64,000 nt of DNA, taken from Mesorhabditis belari. Its lineage: Eukaryota > Nematoda > Chromadorea > Rhabditida > Rhabditidae. Positions 36,901 to 47,200 of the stretch are shown in pieces. A model generated the notes under the pieces. That model saw nothing but the letters and a program-made list of their open reading frames with translations, was not told the DNA's origin and made no database searches. The position numbers and the translations under genes are program-made. Each line of letters starts with the position of its first letter. Position 1 is the first letter of the stretch. The DNA is taken from NCBI GenBank assembly GCA_958450365.1, contig CAUEEP010000920.1:1327501-1391500 (forward strand), written 5' to 3'.

Positions 36901-37391
36901 AATTCAAGGTTCTTGACTATGATTTGGCCCCAGATGGTGATGAATTGTATTACTTTGAGAAAAGCGCACAAACACATCAGTAAGATTGATTTTTATTAGT
37001 TAATCCAGTTACAAATGTAGTCCACAACTTGAAAATGGTAGCTCAAAGACGATCACTGGGAATTATGTGGCTATTGTCTTTGTAAGCGATAGCTCCGATA
37101 CGGCTCGTGGCTTCAAGATCCAAGCGGAAACATGTGACTTTTATAATAGTGAACTCTCAACTACTAGACTAATTTTCAGATCTCATCCCGAAAGAATCAT
37201 CCGGCTTCAGTTTGACAACAAGTTTCCTGATCTTGATCATTGTTGCTTTTTGTCTCTTTGGTGTTTATGTGAAATTCAAAGGAAATCCAATCAATATTCC
37301 ATCCTTTCGAAGTCCTTTATTCTTCTCGAGACTGAATAACTTTAATAGTCATCAAAATTATGGCTACAATGATGAACTAAGCAATCGATAA
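27968..37391 (+). CDS. type I membrane protein with about five CUB-like modules
   Basis: Eighteen exons in phase: 27968-28010, 29533-29675, 29796-29923, 29964-30103, 30361-30465, 30595-30660, 30701-30770, 30942-31090, 31121-31293, 31340-31419, 31469-31584, 34620-34845, 34888-34956, 34996-35093, 35139-35217, 36842-36979, 37021-37133 and 37180-37391, giving 715 residues. Exon 1 is a signal peptide (MCLILLIFLISRCLA). The first module is a clear CUB domain (CTGRLYIV, SPNYPLQYPDNFTC, GYGFHLTVKR). Later modules are looser; the last again shows CKCQEETINL, SPRYPENYC and GFKIQAE. A membrane helix (FLILIIVAFCLFGVYV) and a cytoplasmic tail ending NDELSNR follow. CUB domains bind proteins or glycans outside the cell. 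Introns 1, 11 and 15 hold transposons, yet the coding frame stays intact. It is divergent from the VWA-mucin gene. Confidence 0.85.
28027..29491 (+). mobile_element. decayed mariner-like transposon (complete ends)
   Basis: Ends TTGGGTTGGTGAATTGAAAA and the matching complement TTGGGTAGGTAAATCGAAAA, flanked by TA. Fragments of mariner transposase remain: the helix-turn-helix part (VSSRKLGEELGVDHATVLRH, then WVSHDLTDPQK) near 28650-28780 and the catalytic part (IVLIHDNARPN, PYSPDLASFDYPE) near 29120-29260. The frame is broken and the middle is partly replaced by a minisatellite. It lies in intron 1 of the CUB gene, just after the signal-peptide exon. Confidence 0.9.
28790..28935. repeat. minisatellite AAGGAACCAAATTTAGAGAGA inside the mariner
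   Basis: About six copies of a 22-nt unit, the complement of the unit at 12530-12680. It interrupts the transposase between its DNA-binding and catalytic parts. Confidence 0.85.
31626..32367. mobile_element. TTGGGTTGTC element, copy 1
   Basis: TA-flanked, ends TTGGGTTGTCTAGTTATGAA and its complement. Long inverted arms enclose a tandem GACTGAATACCCTATTCTA repeat. No transposase. It sits in intron 11 of the CUB gene. Copies at 35365-36086 and 52312-52879 share the arms. Confidence 0.85.
32460..33490. mobile_element. nested foldback elements with a tRNA-like core
   Basis: A lone mariner end (TTGGGTTGGTGAATTG at 32466) is followed by outer inverted arms (GTCTTTTGACCTAATCAA near 32507 and its complement near 33455). 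Inside lie a second pair of arms (GGGAACCTTCCCAACTTAC near 32738 and its complement near 33285-33303, with GAGGTAGGTGCAAAA). The core near 33055-33100 holds, on the minus strand, TAGCCTTGTGGTTAGCG, which resembles a tRNA A-box. Exact boundaries are uncertain. Confidence 0.6.
33614..33833. mobile_element. CTGGACAATG MITE, copy 1
   Basis: TA-flanked, about 220 nt. Ends CTGGACAATGAAATATCATA and its complement; the arms include GATCGTCACTTTCGCGCG. A near-identical copy in reverse order lies at 36348-36568. Located in intron 11 of the CUB gene. Confidence 0.88.
35212..35340. repeat. direct repeat, left copy (CUB intron 15)
   Basis: About 118 nt beginning AGAAGTGAGTGAAAGAT and ending GAATTTAGCTACT is repeated at 36713-36846. 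The right copy supplies the true acceptor and exon 16; the left copy is followed by sequence with an immediate stop. The repeat brackets about 1.4 kb of inserted DNA. Confidence 0.8.
35365..36086. mobile_element. TTGGGTTGTC element, copy 2
   Basis: TA-flanked; ends TTGGGTTGTCCAGTTATGAA and its complement. The flanks CTTCGTAG and GCACTCAGC match an uninterrupted related sequence at 36252-36270, which contains a single TA. That pair is a direct view of the empty and the filled site. Confidence 0.92.
36088..36716 (-). pseudogene. duplicated Cys-rich fragment, antisense in CUB intron 15
   Basis: On the minus strand, 36236-36290 reads NECPADAECYYEGSHLC and the sequence joined across the transposon (36088-36120 plus 35330-35364) reads NECPAGAECYYEESNLC. 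Upstream, 36620-36716 reads MCYAPGCDPLPDGYTDSD. These may be exons of a small Cys-rich protein inserted with the duplicated DNA, broken by two transposons. The family is not recognised. The plus strand shows no useful frame here. Confidence 0.4.
36348..36568. mobile_element. CTGGACAATG MITE, copy 2
   Basis: TA-flanked, same family as 33614-33833 but in the opposite orientation, with small differences in the loop. It interrupts the Cys-rich fragment in CUB intron 15. Confidence 0.88.
36713..36846. repeat. direct repeat, right copy (CUB intron 15 end)
   Basis: Partner of 35212-35340, with an extra 15 nt near ATATTACAAACCTTA. It ends in the acceptor used for CUB exon 16. Confidence 0.8.
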
Positions 37392-38293
37392 TGATTTTGA
37401 TAAATTATTGTTGTAAATAACAATGATACAATCATCAGTATGAGTATCTACATTTATTCTTTGCCAATTACAGTCAAATTTGTAGGTAGTGTTGATGAAA
37501 GCTCAAGCCTGAAAAACTCTAGGCTATTGAAGTCTTATTTGAACATAAAGATCATGAGATCAAGAATAGTTCAAATCGGGGAAAATAGCGCTTCTCAATT
37601 TCACCATTTCTCCAAGAATTGTTTACGTTTGAGCTGTCATTTTGCCAAAAGTTTTGACACCCGCTTGCACAACGACAAACAGAAGATGGGCTGGGGGAAA
37701 TGCACGAGAAAAGCTCACGGAGGAGATGAAGAAGAAGAACGGAAATGGAATGATGGGAAGAAAGGGGCGAAGAGAAGAAAGATGGGAATTCCCTCAAGAT
37801 TAGTCCACGATATTTTTGGGTGCTTCCTGCTTTGTGGATTGGCTGTGAACGGGAGGAAAAACCCCGATTTGCTTTGTTTTCGTGTTCTGATTAGCGTTTA
37901 CTGCTCATTTGGAGTATTCTTTTTTTATTTAGGTAATTTAAAGCTCTAGTTTAGTTTATTGTACAAGATAGAATAGATAAACTAAATGTTTACTGTTTAC
38001 CTAACCTACTGTATGAAGTTTTACAATATTGTGAGCTTTATCTAACCCCTAACTGTTCACTTGTGCTCTCCAGAATAACTTTTTCTAATTTTAAGTCAGT
38101 TTTCAGAAAGCTTTTTTAAAAGACAAACAAAATCCTCGAATTCCATCTGGATTCATTTCGAAATCCGTCAAATTCTCCAGCTTTTTCCCTTTTTTGAATC
38201 GGTGAAAGTCCTCGGATTGATTCTACGCAAAATCTTCCTTCTGTTTTCTACAATTTTCCTCTATATTTCTTTTCCCTTTCTCACTCCATTCAA
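37392..38293. other. intergenic region with a purine-rich promoter-like island
   Basis: Between the CUB gene stop and the first proposed exon of the RalGDS-like gene. A GA-rich island (37675-37800) and a CT-rich island (38165-38290) stand out from the AT-rich background. The long reading frame at 37440-37949 has no recognisable domain and is probably chance. Confidence 0.4.
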
Positions 38294-41200
38294 ATGTGCT
38301 CCGATGCGCAATTTTCCCATCCAAAAAGTATGTCAACTCCACAAGACTCTACAAAGAAAGTGGCTGTCTTTTTGAAGTTTTTTTAAGCTAATAAATATTG
38401 ACTATTACTCAACTTTTTACATCTCAAAGATTGCCTAAAATCTAGGCATCAAAGTTTGGTTATTGGCTGTCTAATTTCAATATTCTTGATATGGTAAGCT
38501 GGTAAGCTTGCGAAATGCTGACCGGACTTGATGGAGTCATCGAGCTGACGATCTTTTCGTACTCTGAAGTTGGCTTTACTTTAGAACTTTACAGTTAGAA
38601 GCGGAAAGCCATCCAGACATTTGAAAAGCCCTACCCTTTTGATAAGCTCTGCTCCTTTTGCCATTGGCAATCCAACTTTGAGCTGAAATATCTTGGTTTT
38701 GGTCGGTTCAATTTAAATATTCTTGTTATCATTAACTGCGTCAAGTCTTTCTCTGTCGATTGATACAAAAACTATTTAAATTGAACAGCTCAATACCAAG
38801 AAATTTGAGCTTAAAGTTAGATTGCCAATGGCAAATGGGCGGGGCTTATCAGATGTCCGATAACCTTTCTCACATTTCCTTATTTTCAGCAAATTCATCA
38901 AAGTTTAGAAACTAAAATTGTAAAATTGACTAAAACCTCTAAAAAGCTTCTTTTTTATCCAATTAGTATTACTATTTTGATAACCAAAAGATCTTTACCT
39001 TGAACTCTTTCCATTGAGTAATGAGTTCCCGCAAAGTTCCGCAATGAGCGTACTCCTTTGGATCAGGTGTCTCTTGTGTCTGTCAGTTCACTCGCCACCC
39101 CTCCCTTCTCAAAATTCTCTTCGCTCTCTCTGCGTCCAATGATCTCTCAGAAAAGGATGCCAAATATCGATCCCGAATGCTTTATTTCTCAAACATCCCA
39201 CCCTTTTCCCCTCAAGGATTGCGGTTGCGGAAGCGAGCACGCCGAGGATTTTCCTCCCAACAATTCCCAAAGTTTTCCCGTCAATTTTTCTTTTCTTTTC
39301 TTCTCCATTGGATTCGTTTCCATTCCATTCCTCTTTACCCTCATCCTCTTTGATCTTTTCCCCAATTCTCTTGTCTATTTTGCTCTCTCTTTGGCCTTTT
39401 TCGCTTTGAGTGTGAAACACTCGACGGCTTGGCCACACTTTCGAACGTCCCACTTCTTTTCTTCTTTTTTTCTCCACTCCAAAAAGTTTCTACATTGTTT
39501 ACTTTATTGTCAAACAGTTTTCTTTGTCTTCTTTTGTTTATTTGTTAACTTTTCTTTGATAATTTGATAATTTGATTTAGTTTTTTAGGCTTTTTGGAAT
39601 CCTTTCAGGTCAATCGTTCTGATTTTTTTAAAATCTCAAGTATGTCTCCTGGAAAGGTGTCCTTATCTCTCTAAATTTGGTTCCTTATCATCAAGATAGG
39701 AAAGATCCTTAACTTTCAATGTACCACGAAGCTTTTTGTTAGCTTTAAATTTTGAATCTTTTTGAAATTTTGAATTTTTTTAAAACAAATGAACAACAGT
39801 TGCGTTATATAGGCTTTAACACAAGATACTCAGCTAATAAGCTACAAAACAATAAATGATTTGGGGCGCGAAATAAAATGAAGGCGCACCGATTGCCTCA
39901 ATATTTTTCCAATTTTTAGGCTGCCAGAGTTAGGTAACTTTTTAGTGGCTATTCGCCACAACTTTGCTGATTTCCCAATTAGGAACAGAGTGCCTAAGCT
40001 TGCATAAATTCCATATCCTATATCTCAAGATAGGAAATTGATTGATTCAAGACTTGAGAAAAAAAAATTGGACAAAATTTGGACAAATTGGACAAAATTG
40101 GACAAAATTTGGACAAAATTGGGTCAATCGTTCTGATTTTTTTGAAATCTCAAGTATGTCTCCTGGAAAGGTGTCCTTATCTCTCTAAATTTGGTTCCTT
40201 ATCATCAAAGATAGGAAAGATCCTTAACTTTCAATGTACCAGAAAGCTTTTTGTTAGCTTTAAATTTTGAATCCAAAATCAGTAAAAGTAAAAGAAAAAA
40301 TGGACAAATCACTTTAAAATTTTGATCTTTAGAAACTTTGCTTACCTTTGACAATCAAAATGACAATCAATCCTTTATATCACATAAATTTCACAAATTT
40401 CCAAGTCTCGATCGCAAGTTTTTCCCCAAAAAAACCCCATGATCTCGGCAAGATTCGGGTTTTTTTTCTCTTGACACTCGATAATTTATTGACTGGCCTA
40501 AATCGAGATTTTTTCTTGAGAGAAACTCCATCAATTAGTCTAACATATTACTGATCTACATCAAAATTTAAACAAACAAAGCTTTGTATTCCGTTTTGTA
40601 TTCCTTTCTCGATTCCTTGACACTTAGTTCCTGGTGAGTCACACATTGAGCACTTTTCCCGAAAGCAAACTTACGTTTTTCATCAAACTCTCTCTTGCAT
40701 TTTGTTTTAATTTCAAAGTTCACCTTTACTTTTGTTATTTGGTTAGCTATGGGATCTATTAGGTCTACTGATTAGCTATGGGATCTATTAGGTCTACTGG
40801 TTAGCTATAGGATCTATTAGGTTGTTCGGATATAAACAAGCGTTATATGTTACCCCCCTAACTACTAGATCAACATAACTTTTTCTCTACTTCAAATTTT
40901 ACATTCAAGTTGTTTTTGTGTTCCCACCTTTGGCTTATTTTCATTAATTTCTTTGCTAGTTTGTAGCCAGCAAGGTTTGCTGCTCTGCTTTTGATTCTGC
41001 TCAAACATAAAAAAAACTTGAGCAGAAGGTTCCAAGAATGTTCGAAGCATTGCCCTATCAATTCATTGCTTTCACTGATTTGATACTATTAGGTTGTTCG
41101 GATATAAACAAGCGTTACTAAACTTATTGTTGTGAGGGAATCTTTTAAAACATGTCTTTCTGTATTTAAAAGTATCTTTTGTATATTTGGAATCTTTTTA

Positions 41201-44200
41201 AACGGATAATTTCTTATTTTTAAGATCTTTTTTTCTTGCTTTAGATGATCGACTTTAAATATATCAAGTTCGCGTCTACTTTACTTATCAATAAGCCTAC
41301 TTTAAGCCTTCAAACTGGGCAAAACAGAATCCCATCGAGATTTGGTCAAAGCATTTGGAATGATGTCTTGTTCGAAAGCCGATGCCGAGCCTGGTTCTAA
41401 CGCTTTCGGAATGGTGATGAAAGTCTCGAGGATGATGAACACTCTCGTCAAGAATATCGTTGTCTACCTCAAGCGGTAGACAACGATATTTTGAGGGCTG
41501 CAATCGAATCGGATCCATCGCGTGAACTTGCTCAACAGTTTCTATGTTCAAATTCTACTATTGATGAGCATCTTCACGCCATTGGAAAGGCGATCAGATG
41601 CGGGAAATGTTTTCCTCACGAGTTAAGCAGTGCAAACAAGGCTTCACGGGTCACTATTCCCGGAATCCTCATCCGCCACGCTAAAGATCATGGCTTTTTT
41701 TGATTCTCTCGTTACTGGAGATCAAAAGTGGATCCATTTCGATAATACTATTCGAAAACGGAAATGGTTAGGATCCGGAGAACGGCCAAATCCGACCGTG
41801 AAACCGGTGCAGTGCAAACGCTCGTTTATATCCGAACAACCTAATATTTTTTTAGATCATTCTAGAAACATAGACTGTAGCAATCAGGCCATTCTGTAAA
41901 TCAAGCCACAAATTTAATCACTATTCAAATTCAGTCCTCTTCTAGAGTTCCCCAAAACTCCATTTAAACATGCAAGATCTTTTTCCCAATCAATAAACGA
42001 TCTCCTTTTCTTCAAACGATCTCCTTCAAATTAATCGACAGCACCAATCGAAATGAGTTATGCCCAGCGGGTGGGTGACAAAGAAAAGCAAACGAGAATG
42101 TGCAGAATGATACTTCTCGAGAGCGAGAACAACTTGCGGGGGGTTTCCTTGTGAACAATCCCCGTTCTCTTCCCATCTTTCCCATCTTTCTCATCTCTTT
42201 TCTTCTCTTTTCTTCTCCTTTCTTCCCGTCTCACTTCACCGACCTCATTTCATTCTATTGCATCTTTCTCTTCCCCAAAAACTACTCACATAATACAATT
42301 TCTCGCATTCATTTTTTACCTGTTCTCCTTTTGATTGCTTGCTCTTGCTCACCACTCTTGTTTACGAACACCTCACCTGGGATTGGTCAACTATAGGTTT
42401 TCCAATGATATTTCCAATGATTTCAATCAGAAATTTCGTTGTTTATAGAGGAATTTTTCTCTCCTGCAAATAGAATAAAAAAAAATGCAAAGAAATTGAG
42501 CGATGGAAACAATTTCAGTCTTGAATGCAATGCAATGCAATGCCAGAATGCAAGTCTTGAACCGATCTTGTGCTTATTTGTTTTTATTATTTATATGTCG
42601 GAGCAGAAATGATTTAAAACTTTACCAGCTAGCCGATAAAGTTTCTCGGCTAACCGAAGAGATTTGAAACCTTTTTGGCTAGCCGATATGGTTTGAATTT
42701 AAAACATCTTCCATTGCTTCCAAATTGCATTCCAAATTGCTCTTTTTTGAGATTGCTTTTTGGAGAATCCAATGCTGATAAGATTTTCTAAAATAGCGGG
42801 TTTAAAAATAGTTTTTTCCATCACAACAATAATTGCAACAACAAGTGAAATGGTCATATTTTAAGCTTATTATCCAATCGCTGATTTGTTGATTGTGATT
42901 CAAGAAGAAGATTCAAGAAGATTTTCTAAAATAGCTGGTTTAAAAATAGTTAAAATTTAAATGGATATAGAAATATTATAATATTAAACGATTTAGCTGA
43001 AAAAGGGGTTCCAATGGCAGGTATTTTAAATTTGAAACCATATCGGCTGACCGAAAAGGTTTCAAAACTCTTCGCCAAGAAAGTTCAAACCTTTTCGGTT
43101 ACGAAATATATGTCGTAGCCGATTACAAAGTTCAGCCACTAACAAATGATTCGTTAACCCGTTTACGAGATTCAGCCACTAACAAATCATTCGTTAACGG
43201 CTGAATTTCGTAAACAGCTACGATATCTACACTCTTGGAAAGCTTGAGCGATCCAGATTGAATTATTTTCGATGCTAAACCAATGTCAAACGTCAAAACA
43301 ATGCAATCTAATCTAATTGTCCGGGTCTAATTGTCCGGGTCTAATTGTCTTTTCTCAATTAGCTGAAGACAAGTAAAGCAGCATTGCTTACAGTAGCTTA
43401 TTCAACTTTGTGCCTAGTTTAAATCTGGCAACTTATCTAATTAATCCAGTCAATCAAATTGCATCCAACTGCCCAAAATCTGGAGTTGAAATTTCCACCT
43501 TATTCACAACTTTTAGCTATAGTTTTGAACTTGTTTTTGTTCACAAATTCTTAAGGTTCTTAAGTTTAAATCTTTAATTCTTTGTCTGATAATTAACTGG
43601 GAGACTTTTCGCTGTTCAAACCACTTTCCTTTGCTTTTATCTACATCTATTTTTTCAAAAAATCCGGATGTTTTCCCTAGCCTTCCTTTCCCGTTTCTCG
43701 TTGACACCTCAATGATCGGATTATTCATCGACTTGATCACTTTTCTTGATCTCTCTTATCCATCTTTCCCTTTCACATGAATGAATGTGAAAGAGAGAGT
43801 GATCCGGTCCTTCTTTTCCTTTTCTCTTTCAATCTTTTCCATTTCATTTCTTGGATCGTTGCTTTCACCTCCTCTTTTCTTCATTCATTTCCCGTGTTTC
43901 GTCAAGCCTCTTCAGAGAGATTTGCATACGACTCGATGAGCCACAGAAAAGAGAAAAGACAGACACACACACACGCTTGCACGCAACCAAATGCACACAT
44001 GCATAAGGCTTGACGTTTTTGAGCTATGGTTGATCCTGGAAACATCTCTTCAACTCTTCTTCAACTTCTTCAACTACTGTATAACATCTATTCTCTATCT
44101 TACCATGCAAGTTGTTTCAAATTCCAGATCAGGCAAGTCTAGGACCAGATTTAAACGATAGACTGGGCCACAAAAGTCTTAAACCTGGCTTCTGACTTGG

Positions 44201-47200
44201 CCTGACTTAGTCAGGGTTTGAAATAACCGTTATCTTCCATTCTTTGGAAGATAACCGTTATCTTCCATTCGTGTTTAGCTTCTGATTTCTACGCGTAACC
44301 ATGGTTTAGCCTTGATCTTAATCCTTTTATCTTCAATTTCTCCAACCTTGCTTCTTTAGCCACTTGAATTTAACTGAAAACATAACGTTTTTACCCAAAA
44401 CTGTTTTCAGAGAAGCCACTCTGGCATGGATTTAAATAAATTACCATAATACTTTTGAACGTTTTACGGCAAAAGTGACAAAATGTCATCGATATTTACA
44501 TTAGATTCTTTTGAAAACTGTTTTCTTTTCTTTTTAAACGTTTGATAGCATCATGAAAGGGAAATCCTCCATAAAATCGGGAGAACTAATAAAAGCTGGA
44601 GCAAAAAAAGTTTATAGAGCCTCTTGATCATCTCTTTTTTTGAATCTCTGGTTTAGGAACGTGAACTTCTCAATGCCTTTCAATGTTTATCCTACTGAAA
44701 TATTGAAAATATTTCTCTAAAGACTACTTTTTAATTCCGAGACTACTTTTTGAGTTTCGGGGTTCGGTGAGTAAAAGTAAACAAACCCACATGAGTTTGG
44801 TAGTGATTCAAAAAGCATTTAAAAAGCATTGAGAGTAATTCTATCATACTATAGTCATTCAAAAGTAATTCTATCATACGATATTTTTAAATTTATGAGA
44901 TATTTGAATCGTTCAACAATTTTAAGGGTTTTTTTGATTTTGTTTCCATGTTCACAACTCTGATCTAATACGGTTCCTATTTTGATCTAATACGGTTGCA
45001 ATTCGGTTCCAATACGGTTCCCTATTTTGATCTAATACGGTTCCAATACGGTTCCAATACGGTTCCTATTTTGATCTAATACGGTTCCAACTTTGCTGAT
45101 TTCCCAGTTAGGAACAGCGTGCCTAAACTTGCATAAATTCGTCCCTAAATCCCATATCCTATATCTCAATAGATTCAAGATAGGAAATTGATTAATTCAA
45201 GACTTGAGAGGAAAAAAATTGGACAAAATTTGGACAAAATTGGTTCTGATTTTTTCAATCGATCAGTCAGTCAATCGTTCTGATTTTTCAGCACGTAAAT
45301 CTCAAGTATGTCTCCTGAAAAGGTGCCCTTATCTCTCTAAATTTGGTTCCTTATCATCTCATTCCTTATCATCAAGATAGGAAAGAGCGTAAAGTTGTGC
45401 TTTACTTCTAAAATTAACCCAATTATACTTCATCTCCTCCTTGACCCTTAACCTTTCCAAAGGTCAACCAAGATTGACATGATCATCACCAGTATCGTAA
45501 ATGTTTATATCGAAAAAACCAGATTGAATGCTTATTGTTTACTTCTTTTTTTCCTCTTTTACTTTTAGCACTAATTGTTCTCGCAATTGCCACAAAACAT
45601 TCAACAACAGGCGAGACAGTTCAGGGGGAAAAAGGGGCAGCTTTTTGCACTTTTTTGCGGGTATTTTAGGGGAAAGAGGGGAATGAATGGAATGGCATGA
45701 AAAGCAGCAAAACGAGGGCAAATCACTGTGTGTGAAACTGATCCGATGAAATGCGGTGAAAGTGTTTGAGGAGATGGTTCTGGAGTTTCAGTATTTATTT
45801 ACCTATTTACTTACCTAGTTTCAGTATTTATTTACCTAGAGATTAACCCGTGCCACCGGTGAGCCATAGGTGGATTTAGGCATTTTGTGAGACCAATTTG
45901 GCTGAAATTTGCACCACAGAATTTTTGGGGACAAGGAATTCGAATTCGTACTTTTTTCTTTAGGAATCTGCTCTATTTTTGGATATTTCATTGGGTTTAA
46001 TTGCCAAATGTAGCTCTAAATCCAGAGCCGCGTGCAAGAAGACCCAATCATTCCTAGAAGTTCTGCTGTTCAGGCATTCTAAGTTCATTTTCATCAGTTC
46101 ATCAGTTCACAATTTGTTATTCTAAGATATGACTGTTATTTGACTGTGATTGTGACTGTGACCTAAATCTAGCTGCTTAAAAAGGCTTAACAAAGAATGG
46201 CCAATGGCCAAAAATGGCCTAACAATGGCCAAAAATGGCCAAACAATGGCCTAACAGTGACTAAAAATTACAACACTAAAATCTTCTCATTTCGAGTAGA
46301 CCAAAGAACTACTAAAGAAGCTTTTCACACTTTGTAGTGTCAGCTGGAAGCACTCGAAGTGTCTATTCTCTTAGAGAAACATATTCTGCAAAAATTCTGC
46401 AAGAATTCTGCAAGAAGTCTAGGTTTTTGAGTCGCTTTTGTATCAAGATTAGACTTTTGACCTACCCTATTCAGCTAAAAGCTAAAAGCTATTCAAGCAA
46501 GTTGAAAACAAAAACATTATTGTTAACAACGACAAATCTAGTTAACTTTCAATCCATAGTGTTGGAATAATTGCGTGAAGGGGCACGGAATTGAGAAAAT
46601 CGTCACTGTAACCCGATCGCTCTTCTTTTTCCCTTCTTTTCTCTTCTTTTCTCCCACCTTCGACCCCGACTCTCTGCCATTTCCCTCACAAATTCGATGA
46701 GCTTTTCACACTTATACCCCTTTGTGGTGTCAGCTGGAAGCACTCGAATTGTCCATTCTCTTAAAGAAACATATTCTGCAAGAATTCTGTAAGAAGTCTA
46801 GGTTTTTAAGTCGCTTTTGTATCAAGATTAGACTTTTGAGCTACCATATGCAAATTCAGCCTTGATTTTTACTGTAACTTTATTATTTTAATGTTTATTT
46901 ATTCTTTATTTGTTACTTTTTAACTTATTATTGTTTTAGCTTGGTTTCTGTGAAGATCTGGTCTTGACTATTGAATAGAAATCATTGAGAAAGTCTGTAA
47001 AGCTTTTGCTTTATTTATTTTTTTCTTTATGATCTTTATGACTAAAAAAATGAATAGTATTTTGACCAATTTTTCAAATCTAGAACTTAAATAACTTGTA
47101 TATTTGCTGAAAAATAAAACTGTACTTATAGAATTCAAGAATTGAATCGTTTTCGATTAAATATGGTTCCAATACGGTTCCAAGACGGTTCCTATTTTGA

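Noticed and set aside
37440..37949. 169-codon frame on the plus strand
   Set aside because: It has no domain, signal or splice support and runs through a GA-rich island; composition explains it.
39058..39567. 169-codon frame on the plus strand and its antisense partner
   Set aside because: A CT-rich island gives Phe/Ser/Pro-rich peptide on one strand and Glu/Lys-rich on the other. No recognisable fold.
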